DNA of 64,000 nt from positions 496,001-560,000 of the forward strand of contig JBEKUY010000001.1 in the NCBI GenBank assembly GCA_049514555.1. Direction: 5' to 3'. Shown piece by piece: positions 8,166 through 16,580 of the stretch. Below the pieces are notes generated by a model that was given only the letters and a program-made list of their open reading frames with translations, was not told the origin of the DNA and searched no databases. The DNA is from JBEKUY01 sp049514555 (GTDB taxonomy: Bacteria; Acidobacteriota; Terriglobia; Acidiferrales; UBA7541). The position numbers were made by a program, and so were the translations under genes. Within the stretch, counting starts at the first letter, position 1, and every line of letters begins with the position of its first letter.

Positions 8166-9140
8166 TCAGCTCTCCCTTTCGAGAATAAAATCGGGGACGG
8201 TCAACAGGGCGCGCGCGAAATCGCCGTCCACGTTTCCATTCAAGCAGGCCTTGGCTCTCCGCGCATACTCATGTGCGAGGCGGCGCGCCCGATCGAGCGC
8301 TCCCGACTCGTGAACGAGCGAGGTGATTTCTTCCGGGCGCACGCTCAGAAAATCTTTCTCCGCCAGAACCGTGGCCACAAGTTCCCGCCCCCTGCGGTTG
8401 CCATTTTCCATCGCGTAGATGAGCGGCAAGGTGACGTTGCCCTCCTTCAAATCGTTCAGCACTGGTTTCCCCAATTGTTCCGGCGAAGCAGTGAAATCCA
8501 GGAGATCATCCACAAGCTGGAAGGCCAGCCCCGCATAGCGCCCGAATTCGGCCAGCGCCTGTTCCTCCGCCTCGCTCTTGCGCGCCAGAACCGCCCCCAG
8601 CCGCGTGCAACCGCTGAACAGGCACGCGGTCTTATACGTCGCGAGCTCGAGCGCATCCTCTTCGGTGACGTCCATGCGTCCCAACTTGGCGAGCTGAAGC
8701 AGTTCTCCCTCCACCATGCGCTGGGTGATTTCGATGAGCGTGTCGAGGATGTGAAAATTCCGTTCCGCGAGAGCCATCTGGAACGACTGCATGTACAGCC
8801 AGTCGCCCGCCAAAACGCTGCGATGATTTCCCCACCGCGCATTGGTCGAGGGGCGACCCCGGCGCATGTCCGCACCGTCGATCACGTCATCATGAATGAG
8901 CGTGGCGCTGTGGATGAGCTCGACGACCGCCCCGAGGCGAACCGCGCCCGGCCCGCGATAGCCGCAATACTTGGCGGAAAGCAGCAGAAGCGCCGGCCGG
9001 AGCCGCTTCCCTCCCCCGCCCAAAAGATACCCGGTGATCTCGGCGACAGGCTCGAACGCGCCGCCGCTCTGCTGGCTCAACTCCCGCTCCACGAGCGCGA
9101 GGTCCTCACGGACAAGCTCAAACATCTCTCTAGCGGTCAA
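8166..9140 (-). CDS. Polyprenyl diphosphate synthase (all-trans, IspB/HepT type)
   Basis: 324 residues with the complete prenyl-synthase set: GGGGKRLRPALLLL near residue 40, first Asp-rich motif HDDVIDGADMRRG (DDxxD), GDWLY, and second Asp-rich motif LVDDLLDF. It condenses isopentenyl diphosphate onto an allylic starter to make a long chain, usually the side chain of menaquinone or ubiquinone. The residues just before the first DDxxD (HSATLI, small side chains) fit a long-chain product. The gene sits between tatD (47 nt) and the deacetylase gene (12 nt) on the same strand. Confidence 0.88.
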   Translation of the reverse strand: MTAREMFELVREDLALVERELSQQSGGAFEPVAEITGYLLGGGGKRLRPALLLLSAKYCGYRGPGAVRLGAVVELIHSATLIHDDVIDGADMRRGRPSTNARWGNHRSVLAGDWLYMQSFQMALAERNFHILDTLIEITQRMVEGELLQLAKLGRMDVTEEDALELATYKTACLFSGCTRLGAVLARKSEAEEQALAEFGRYAGLAFQLVDDLLDFTASPEQLGKPVLNDLKEGNVTLPLIYAMENGNRRGRELVATVLAEKDFLSVRPEEITSLVHESGALDRARRLAHEYARRAKACLNGNVDGDFARALLTVPDFILERES

Positions 9141-9187
9141 GATCGTGATGGCACACTTCCCCGCGGACCAAACTAACTCAGAGCCGC

Positions 9188-9988
9188 TTAGGCGGCGGGG
9201 CCGTCCGCCCCGTTCAGCCGGAAAAAGCGGCGAAAATTCTCCGCCGTGGCGGCGGCAAATTGATTGACGGGTAAGTCTCTCACATCCGCGAGCGTTCGCG
9301 CTACCTCAGCGACGAAGGCAGGCTCGTTCCGCTTTCCTCGATGGCTTTGCGGAGCGAGATACGGAGAATCGGTTTCAATCAGGAGCCGGTCGAGCGGCAG
9401 TTCGCGCGCGACGTCGCGCAGGTTCTGCGCTCTGGGGTACGTCGCATTCCCCGCGAAGGAAACGAGAAAGCCCATCTCGATTCCACGCCTGGCCTCGTCA
9501 AGCGTTCCGCTGAAACAGTGCAAAATGCCGCCGAGCCCGCTCGACTTCCAGTCCTTCTCCAGCAGATCGAGGCAATCGGGCCAGGCTTCGCGGCAATGAA
9601 TCACGACCGGCAGCTTTGCGGAACGCGCGAGCGCGAGTTGTTCGCGAAGAACTCGCGCCTGGTCATCCCGCGGCGAAAAATCGTAATGATAATCGAGGCC
9701 AATCTCGCCCCAGGCGATGACGCGCGGATGCCGAGCGAGGCGCGCGAGAGTGTCCATGTGCGAGGGGTCCGCCTTTGTGGCGTCGTGAGGATGGATTCCG
9801 ATCGTCGCGTAAATCCATTCAAATCGTTCGGCGAACGGGATTGCGGAATCGAGCTTTTTCGGGCCGGGACCGGTGCCGATGGCCAGCAGAGCGCTCACTC
9901 CGGCCTGGCGCGCGCGCTCGAGCATGGCTTCCCTATCGCCATCGAACTGCGGGAAATCCACATGCGCGTGGGAGTCGATCAGTTCCAT
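9188..9988 (-). CDS. tatD: TatD family metal-dependent hydrolase
   Basis: 266 residues, full length for the family. The metal-binding motifs are all visible: DSHAHVD at the N-terminus, GEIGLDYH, IHCREAW, HCFSG and the C-terminal IETDSPYLAP. TatD-type proteins are 3'-5' DNA/RNA exonucleases or general phosphodiesterases. The gene directly follows metG with a 57-nt gap; metG-tatD adjacency is common in bacteria and supports the call. Confidence 0.9.
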   Translation of the reverse strand: MELIDSHAHVDFPQFDGDREAMLERARQAGVSALLAIGTGPGPKKLDSAIPFAERFEWIYATIGIHPHDATKADPSHMDTLARLARHPRVIAWGEIGLDYHYDFSPRDDQARVLREQLALARSAKLPVVIHCREAWPDCLDLLEKDWKSSGLGGILHCFSGTLDEARRGIEMGFLVSFAGNATYPRAQNLRDVARELPLDRLLIETDSPYLAPQSHRGKRNEPAFVAEVARTLADVRDLPVNQFAAATAENFRRFFRLNGADGPAA

Positions 9989-10045
9989 AGGAAAGTCAGT
10001 GGCTAGCGACTCGCGACATAACTCACGACGAAACGGCAGCGATCC

Positions 10046-12031
10046 TCACTTTAGGCGCGATCCTACTTCCACATCTTCGAGAAAACCGGCCAGAACGGGC
10101 CGGCCTTCCGGGCCCACGGCCGCGGCGACAATCATTCCGTTGGATTCCACACCGCGCAGCTTGCGGGGCTGGAGGTTCACAACGACGATCACTTTACGGC
10201 CGATGAGCTTCTCCGGCTCGTACTGCTGCGCGATGCCGGCAACGACCTGCCGGACTTCGGTGCCGATGTCCACGGTAATTCTCAGGAGCTTGTCCGCGCC
10301 CTGAACGCGCTCGGCGGTCTTGATCTCACCCACGCGCATCTCGATCTTGGTGAAATCGTCGATGCCGATCTTCTCGGGGACAGCCGGCGCAGCTGCGGCC
10401 GGCGCCACGCTCGGAGCCGCCGGGGCAGCGGGTTTCTGCGGTTCGTTTTCCATTGCTTCGATCCTTTCGATGGCGTCTTTGGTTTCGACACGCGGAAAAA
10501 GCGCCTCCGCCTTGCCGACGGGAGTTCCGGGGGGCAAATAGCTCCAGGCGGCTTGGTCCATCCGCTGAGCGGCGATTTGTCCCTTCTGGCCGAGGAGTTC
10601 CCAGATTCTCTGCGTGGCTTTGGGCAGGACCGGATGCGCCAGCACCGCGATGACCTTCAGCGCAGCGGCCGACGTGGCCAGAACGTGTCCCACTTGTTCG
10701 CACTCTCCGGCGCGTTCCGCGCGATCCCAAGGCTTCTCGGCCGTCAGATAGCGATCCACCTCGGAAACCGCTTGCCAGATTCTTTCCAGCGCCCGCGAAA
10801 ACGCAAACTGCTTATACAGCTCGACCGATTCGCCGATGGCGGCCGTGCATGTCGCCTTGACGGCAGCGTCGCTTCCGCCCTGGCCCGCAGCAATCGAAGA
10901 AGGAATCTTCCCGTCGAAATACTTCTCGATCATGGTAAGGGTGCGGCTGGCAAGATTGCCGAGGCCATTGGCGAGGTCGCTGTTATAGCGTTGGACGAGC
11001 GCGTCGTAGGTGAAGTTTCCGTCCTGGCCAAAGACGATCTCACGGAAGAGGAAATAGCGCAGCGCGTCGATCCCCAGCACCCTGACGATGGGTTGCGGAC
11101 GCACGACGTTGCCGACGGACTTGCTCATCTTGGCGCTGTCCATCAGCAACCAGCCATGCGCCCAAATCTGCTTCGGCAAAGGCAGTCCCGCAGCCATCAG
11201 GAACGCCGGCCAATACACGGCATGGAAGCGGATGATTTCCTTGCCGACGAGATGAACATCCGCGGGCCAGAGCCGCGCAAACTCCTCGGGATTGTCCGCA
11301 TAACCGGCGGCGGTGATGTAGTTGGTGAGCGCGTCCAGCCAAACGTAGAAAACGTGCTTTTCGTCGCCCGGCCAGGGAATGCCCCACTTCAGAGTCGTGC
11401 GGCTGATGGAAAGATCGCGCAGGCCGCTGCGGACGAACGAGAGCACCTCGTTGCGGCGCGATTCGGGCTGAATGAACTCAGGATGCTGCTCGTAGTAGTT
11501 CAAGAGCGGCTTCTGGAACGCCGAAAGTTTGAAGAAGTAATTCTCCTCGCGAACCCGCTCGGTGGGGCGGCCGCACTGGGGGCAGACGGCGCCGGGCTCG
11601 GGCTCGTCCACGTACATCTCGTCGTAAACGCAGTAATTTCCTTCGTAATAGCCCTTCTCGACGTAGCCGTTTCGCTCGATTTCCCGGGCAAGCTTCTGCA
11701 CGGCCCGGGCATGACGCGTCTCGGTGGTGCGGATGAAACAATCCACGCGCAGGCCGAGCTCCTTCCACAGGTCGCGATATTCGGCGGAAATGCGATCCAC
11801 AAATTCGATTTCCTTGACGCCGTCCTTCTTCGCGGCACGCTCGACTTTCTGGCCGTGCTCGTCGGTGCCGGTGACGAACACGACGTCGTAGCCGCACATC
11901 TGCTTGAAGCGCGCGATGACGTCCGCTGCGATGGTCGTGTAGGTATGCCCCAAGTGCGGCCGGGCATTCACGTAATAAATCGGCGTGGTGATGAAGTACT
12001 TGGGCTTGTCCTTGGCTCTCTCGTCGGCCAT
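10046..12031 (-). CDS. metG: Methionyl-tRNA synthetase with C-terminal tRNA-binding domain
   Basis: 661 residues. Class I synthetase signatures: HLGH at 26-29 (HIGH motif), a zinc/knuckle region with CPQCGRP around 150, and KMSKS near 301. The anticodon-binding helical domain follows, then an Ala/Pro-rich linker (about 535-555) and a C-terminal EMAP/Arc1p-like domain (IEMRVGEIKTAERV to the end), which dimerises the enzyme and binds tRNA. It charges tRNA-Met, including the initiator tRNA encoded at 22077. The ATG lies 3 nt after the larC stop, so the two are translationally linked. Confidence 0.95.
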   Translation of the reverse strand: MADERAKDKPKYFITTPIYYVNARPHLGHTYTTIAADVIARFKQMCGYDVVFVTGTDEHGQKVERAAKKDGVKEIEFVDRISAEYRDLWKELGLRVDCFIRTTETRHARAVQKLAREIERNGYVEKGYYEGNYCVYDEMYVDEPEPGAVCPQCGRPTERVREENYFFKLSAFQKPLLNYYEQHPEFIQPESRRNEVLSFVRSGLRDLSISRTTLKWGIPWPGDEKHVFYVWLDALTNYITAAGYADNPEEFARLWPADVHLVGKEIIRFHAVYWPAFLMAAGLPLPKQIWAHGWLLMDSAKMSKSVGNVVRPQPIVRVLGIDALRYFLFREIVFGQDGNFTYDALVQRYNSDLANGLGNLASRTLTMIEKYFDGKIPSSIAAGQGGSDAAVKATCTAAIGESVELYKQFAFSRALERIWQAVSEVDRYLTAEKPWDRAERAGECEQVGHVLATSAAALKVIAVLAHPVLPKATQRIWELLGQKGQIAAQRMDQAAWSYLPPGTPVGKAEALFPRVETKDAIERIEAMENEPQKPAAPAAPSVAPAAAAPAVPEKIGIDDFTKIEMRVGEIKTAERVQGADKLLRITVDIGTEVRQVVAGIAQQYEPEKLIGRKVIVVVNLQPRKLRGVESNGMIVAAAVGPEGRPVLAGFLEDVEVGSRLK

Positions 12032-12034
12032 TCC

Positions 12035-13228
12035 TCAGCTTGCCTTTCCGGAGCTTCGTTCGTAGGCCAACATCGCTTCCGCGATCACCTGCCGCAGCGG
12101 AACGTTCTTCTCCGCGGCGATCTTCCGGCAGTCTTCGTATTCCGGCGCCGCATTCAGCACTTTTCCGTTGGCGCTGGCGAGCTTCACGCGCACCGGCCCG
12201 AAGGACGTGGCGACGGTGACGATATCGCGGGCCAAGCAGCGCCGGCGCACCGTATGCGAGCGCACGCCGATGGTCGTCGTCTCCGTAAACACGAGGCGAA
12301 TCATACGCTCGGCATCCTCTTCGCGGCAGAGAATCGTGAGAAGCGTTCCTGGGCGGCCCTTCTTCATTTGAATCGGGGTAGAAAAAACATCGAGCGCACC
12401 GGCTTCGAGGGCTTTTTCGGTGAAGTAGCCGTAAATCTGCGGATTCATGTCGTCAAGATTGGCCTCGATCACGGCCGTTTCTTCATCCCATGCGGCGGAC
12501 TCAGCGGCGCTCACGGCATCGCCAACAAACAATCGCAAGATATTGGGTTGTTCCGGGAGATCGGCGGCACCGGCGCCGCAGCCGATTGCGGCGACCCGCA
12601 TTTTCGGCTGCGGGCCGAATTCGTCCACGACCGTCGAGAGGATGGCCGCGCCGGTCGGCGTCACCAGTTCGCGGTCGATGCCGGTCGAGTAGGTCAGCAC
12701 TCCGCGGAGCAAATCCGCGGTCGCGGGAGCGGGAACGGGCAAAACTCCATGCGCCGAGCGAACGATTCCGCCGCCGACATTCAGGGCCGAGCACTCCACG
12801 CGCTCGATTTTCAGCAGATCCAAGCCGATGCTCGCGCCGACGATATCGATGATGGCGTCCACTGCGCCCACCTCGTGGAAATGGATTTTCTCCACGGGCA
12901 CATCGTGGATCTTGGCTTCGGTTTCGCCGAGGCGGCGGAAAATCTCGCTCGCCCGCGATTGCACGCCGGGCGGAAGATCGGCGCGGGAAATCAGATCGAG
13001 GATCGTGCCGAGCGAGCGGTGGGTCTTCTGCTCTTCGGTTTCGACGCGAACGCGCGTGGCGCTGATGCCCTTCTTCTGTACTTTTTGGATGGAGAGTTTC
13101 CAGCCGGAAACGGGCAGCTCGCGCAGACCCGCTTCGAGCGCGGCCGCGTCGCAGCCCGCGTCGATGAGGGCGGCGAGAATCATGTCGCCGCTGGCGCCGG
13201 AGAAACAGTCGAAATAGCCAATTTTCAT
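12035..13228 (-). CDS. larC: LarC, nickel-inserting protein for the nickel-pincer cofactor (DUF111)
   Basis: 397 residues starting KIGYFDCFSGASGDM, the standard LarC N-terminus, with KIHFHEVGAVDAIIDIVG, the EANLDDMNPQ segment and an intact C-terminal domain ending LAYERSSG. LarC uses CTP to insert nickel into the organic pincer made by LarB and LarE. In Lactobacillus full-length LarC needs a programmed frameshift; here the two halves are one continuous frame. I place the start at ATG 13228 rather than the in-frame codon at 13252, because the family begins MKIxYFDC. It is the first gene of the larC-metG-tatD-prenyl synthase-deacetylase set. Confidence 0.9.
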   Translation of the reverse strand: MKIGYFDCFSGASGDMILAALIDAGCDAAALEAGLRELPVSGWKLSIQKVQKKGISATRVRVETEEQKTHRSLGTILDLISRADLPPGVQSRASEIFRRLGETEAKIHDVPVEKIHFHEVGAVDAIIDIVGASIGLDLLKIERVECSALNVGGGIVRSAHGVLPVPAPATADLLRGVLTYSTGIDRELVTPTGAAILSTVVDEFGPQPKMRVAAIGCGAGAADLPEQPNILRLFVGDAVSAAESAAWDEETAVIEANLDDMNPQIYGYFTEKALEAGALDVFSTPIQMKKGRPGTLLTILCREEDAERMIRLVFTETTTIGVRSHTVRRRCLARDIVTVATSFGPVRVKLASANGKVLNAAPEYEDCRKIAAEKNVPLRQVIAEAMLAYERSSGKAS

Positions 13229-13464
13229 AAGAGTAGCGCGGTCTCGCGGCACAGAGTTTCACACGAGTGCGGCGCACATTGAAAGACGATACTATCGGCG
13301 GCTGTGAGGGGTGTCAAATCAGCGGGTGTCGAGCAGAATGCGGCTTGCCCAGTAACCGACTTATCGGGAGTTAGGGTTATCGGCTCGCCCAAGTTTATCG
13401 CCTGCGCCGTCTGGTGTTCAGGGCTACGAATAGTTATGATGCGGGGATAAGGCTGCCCACATTT

Positions 13465-13935
13465 ATGTTTAATTTAGTCGCGGGCATTGCAAGCGTCGTC
13501 GGCGTCGCAATAAGCATCTGGACGCTTATTGTGGCTACCGGGGCGCAAAGAGCTGCCAGGGAAGCGCGCGAAGCCGTCCGAAAAGGGAACGCCGCAGAAG
13601 AGTTCCAGGATTTGAGCAGAATCGCTGACGAGTTCCTGAGCCACATAGAAGCGGACCAAGTCCCGGCAGCTTTGGTTCGCGCAAGAGACCTAATGTCAGC
13701 GATCAGTCTGGCAAGCCGCAGATGGGGACGTTTCCTATCTGTGGAGGGAAGGAACAATTTCGAGGAGGCGTACGCGCAGGTCAGCATCATATCTCGGTCG
13801 TTGTCTGCAAATGGCGCGCCATCAACCCCGCAGCAGAAGGATAAGATGCTCAAGATTTGCCATGGCGTCATCAGAGCTATGAGCAACGAAACGGGAACGC
13901 TGTTTTCGGAGCTAGAGGAGTCGGAGGAGACATAA
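13465..13935 (+). CDS. Membrane-anchored helical protein of unknown function (cassette gene 1)
   Basis: 156 residues from ATG 13465 (an in-frame GTG at 13414 would add 17). An N-terminal transmembrane helix (NLVAGIASVVGVAISIWTLIVA) is followed by an Ala/Arg/Glu-rich helix (AQRAAREAREAVRKG) and a mostly helical cytoplasmic domain of ~110 residues with no motif I recognise. Its TAA overlaps the ATG of the next gene (TAATG), so the two are translationally coupled. Base composition is lower in GC than its neighbours, which hints at horizontal acquisition. Function unknown. Confidence 0.65.
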   Translation: MFNLVAGIASVVGVAISIWTLIVATGAQRAAREAREAVRKGNAAEEFQDLSRIADEFLSHIEADQVPAALVRARDLMSAISLASRRWGRFLSVEGRNNFEEAYAQVSIISRSLSANGAPSTPQQKDKMLKICHGVIRAMSNETGTLFSELEESEET

Positions 13936-14297
13936 TGGCTACCTTTGAATATCTCCCTGTGATATCCAAGTTGCTTGAAAAGACGAAAGAGCGAAAGATC
14001 GAATGGAAGGGCACTTATGAATCTGCAGCATTCATCTGCGCCTTGGAGGGGGAGTATTCCTTCGAAATTCAGAAAGGCAAGACCAGTAGCGGGAACTCGT
14101 ATCGCAGGTTGACAATGAAGGACAGAGAGCAAGGAGAAGTGTTTGTCGCGTTTGCCGTTTATCCAACGTCCACTTCCTCTCGCGAGAACGATGACCTATT
14201 TGCCACACTAGACCAACTGTTTGAACAGGCTCGCAGAACTGCACTCGACGTCGATAAAAAGGTAAGCGACGTTTCCAATATTCTAGACAAGATTTGA
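13935..14297 (+). CDS. Small soluble protein of unknown function (cassette gene 2)
   Basis: 120 residues. The layout is an N-terminal helix (YLPVISKLLEKTKERKIEWK), a beta-rich middle (AAFICALEGEYSFEIQKGK, YRRLTMKDREQGEVFVAFAVYP) and a C-terminal helix (LFEQARRTALDVDKKVSDV). I recognise the general look of a widespread family of hypothetical proteins with a conserved ALDVDKK-like end, but no function is attached to it. A GGAGGA ribosome site lies just before the overlapping start. Together with cassette gene 1 it forms a self-contained two-gene unit between larC and argS. Confidence 0.7.
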   Translation: MATFEYLPVISKLLEKTKERKIEWKGTYESAAFICALEGEYSFEIQKGKTSSGNSYRRLTMKDREQGEVFVAFAVYPTSTSSRENDDLFATLDQLFEQARRTALDVDKKVSDVSNILDKI

Positions 14298-14532
14298 GGC
14301 GTGAGAAAACGGTGCGTGGGCACATCTGTGATAAGCGGGCTTGCCGGACAAGTACAATTTCTACGGTCTTGAGATCGGCCGTGGGGTGGGCGCGCATCTC
14401 TAACCGCTCCTCGCTTTGACCGCCAGCGGGGGATTCCCTATACTGCAAACTCTTCGAGTCACAAGCTGGCGGCCTCGACCGAATGCGTCGGGGTAAACGT
14501 AAAGCCGCCGCTACAACAGACAAGCGAGAGGC

Positions 14533-16548
14533 GTGTACAGCACGATCACAACGCGGTTGAGGGCGACGCTGGGCGAGTTCGTCGAGAAAAGCTACGGCGC
14601 GAAGCTGGACATCGCCATGGAGCGGCCGCCGAAGCTCGAGATGGGCGAAATCTCGACGCCCGCATGCTTCGAACTGGCGAAGCGGCTGAAGCGTGCGCCG
14701 AGGCTGATCGCGCAGGAGGTCGCGCAGAAGCTGGGGGCGGTGCCGGGGATTGCGCGGCTAGAGGTGGCCGGCGCGGGTTACTTGAACGCGTTCATCGACC
14801 GGCGGGCCTTCTGGGACACGACGGTCGCCGAGGCTGGTGCGACGGTCGCGGAACCGGCGGCGGGCGCGCCGAAAATCATCGTCGAGCACACGAACATCAA
14901 TCCCAACAAGGCCGCGCACATCGGGCATCTGCGCAACGCGGTCCTCGGCGACACGCTGGTGCGCATCCTGCGGCACGCGGGAAACCGCGTCGAGGTGCAG
15001 AACTACATCGACAATACCGGCGTGCAGGTCGCCGACGTGGTCGTGGGCTTTCTGCACATGGAGGGAAAACACGCGGAGGAGGTGCGGCGGCTGGCGGCAG
15101 GGCCCCGATTCGACTATCTCTGCTGGGATCTCTACGCGCGCGTGACGCAGTTCTATGAAGAAGACAAGACGCGGCTGGCGCTTCGCGGGGAAACGATGAA
15201 GGCTATCGAAGAGGGCCACGGCGAAGCTGCCAAGATCGCGCACATCGTGGCCGACGCCATTGTCGCCTGCCACCTGCGAACCATGGCGCGGCTGGAGGTC
15301 GCTTACGACGTTCTGCCGCGCGAGAGCGAAATCCTGCAACTCAAGTTCTGGGACGCGGCGTTTGAGAAGCTGAAGGCCAGCGGTGCCATACAGCTTTCTT
15401 CCAGCGGAAAGAATGCGGGCTGCTGGATCATGCCGTGGCAGGACCCGGGCTCCGCGCCGGCGGAAGCCGCGGAAGAAGAGGCCGACGAGTCGCAAGCCAA
15501 GATCATCGTGCGCTCGAATGGGACGGTCACCTACGTCGGCAAAGACATCGCCTACCAGCTCTGGAAATTCGGGCTGCTGGGGCGCGATTTTCGTTACGCG
15601 CGTTTCGAGGGAGCGCCGCCGGGAGAGACCGTATGGGTGACGACGGCCGCCGAGGGCGATGCGTCCGCGCCGGCGTTCGGGCACGCGGCGAAGGTGTACA
15701 ACGTCATCGATGCGCGCCAGTCGTATCTGCAGAACGTGGTGGCCGCGGGGCTCCGCGCGCTCGGCTATAACGATGAGGCCGATCGCTCCATCCATTTTTC
15801 CTACGAAGTGGTGGCGCTCACGCCTCGTTGCGCCGCCGACATGGGTTACGAGCTTTCTGCGGACGATGCCCGGCGGGCGTATGTGGAAGTCAGCGGGCGA
15901 AAGGGCCAGGGCGTCAAGGCCGACGATTTGCTCGACAAGCTCGAAGCGGCGACATTGGCCGAAGTCCGGCAGCGCCATCCGGAAATGGGCGACGTCGAAC
16001 AACGGCAGACGGCGCATACCATCGCGATCGGCGCGCTGCGCTATTTTCTGCTCAAGTTCACGCGCACGGCGATCATCGCTTTCGACTTCAAGGATGCGCT
16101 GGCCTTTGAAGGGGAAACGGGGCCGTATTGCCAGTACGCCGTGGTGCGCATTCGTGGAATCCGGCGAAAGGGCGTGGAAAAGTCGCCGGGACTAACCGAC
16201 GAGCAAACGGTAGCCGAGGCGGCTGAGTTGCTCAAGCAAGTAACCCCCGGAGCGCCGGGGAAATACGTCGGATGGGAAAAAGAAAACGATCTATGGGAAC
16301 TGATTCTGCTGGCGGGCTCACTCGACTATGCGATTGACGCGGCCATCGGCGCGCAGGAGCCTGCGTTCGTGGCGAAATACGCGTTTCAGTTGGCGCAGGC
16401 GTTCAACCTCTTCTATCACAAGCACCACATTCTCTCGGAAGCAGATCCGGGCAAGAAGGCGTTCCTGCTGGCGCTCACCGAGCTCGTGGAACGCCAGCTC
16501 GTCAAGGCGCTGGATCTGATGGGAATTGAAGCGCCGGAAAAGATGTAG
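14533..16548 (+). CDS. argS: Arginyl-tRNA synthetase
   Basis: 671 residues, at the long end for bacterial ArgRS. The N-terminal Add-1 domain with AGAGYLNAFID leads into the catalytic core: HTNINPNKAAHIGHLRNAVLGD with HIGH at 129-132, QNYIDNTGVQVADV, and the C-terminal DALRBP helical domain (YAFQLAQAFNLFYHKHHIL). Canonical KMSKS is not expected in this enzyme; VSGRKGQGVKADDLL occupies the equivalent site. The extra length comes largely from an acidic insert around residue 310. The start is a GTG at 14533 with GCGAGAGG upstream. A TATACT hexamer lies near 14440. Confidence 0.93.
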   Translation: MYSTITTRLRATLGEFVEKSYGAKLDIAMERPPKLEMGEISTPACFELAKRLKRAPRLIAQEVAQKLGAVPGIARLEVAGAGYLNAFIDRRAFWDTTVAEAGATVAEPAAGAPKIIVEHTNINPNKAAHIGHLRNAVLGDTLVRILRHAGNRVEVQNYIDNTGVQVADVVVGFLHMEGKHAEEVRRLAAGPRFDYLCWDLYARVTQFYEEDKTRLALRGETMKAIEEGHGEAAKIAHIVADAIVACHLRTMARLEVAYDVLPRESEILQLKFWDAAFEKLKASGAIQLSSSGKNAGCWIMPWQDPGSAPAEAAEEEADESQAKIIVRSNGTVTYVGKDIAYQLWKFGLLGRDFRYARFEGAPPGETVWVTTAAEGDASAPAFGHAAKVYNVIDARQSYLQNVVAAGLRALGYNDEADRSIHFSYEVVALTPRCAADMGYELSADDARRAYVEVSGRKGQGVKADDLLDKLEAATLAEVRQRHPEMGDVEQRQTAHTIAIGALRYFLLKFTRTAIIAFDFKDALAFEGETGPYCQYAVVRIRGIRRKGVEKSPGLTDEQTVAEAAELLKQVTPGAPGKYVGWEKENDLWELILLAGSLDYAIDAAIGAQEPAFVAKYAFQLAQAFNLFYHKHHILSEADPGKKAFLLALTELVERQLVKALDLMGIEAPEKM

Positions 16549-16580
16549 GGCGCGAGAATCCTCGCCTCCGAAGGGGCGGG

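Noticed and set aside
10553..13282. 909-codon open frame on the plus strand opposite metG and larC
   Set aside because: It is antisense to two well-recognised genes with intact motifs; long open antisense frames are common in GC-rich DNA. The product is Arg/Gly/His-rich and shows no domain.
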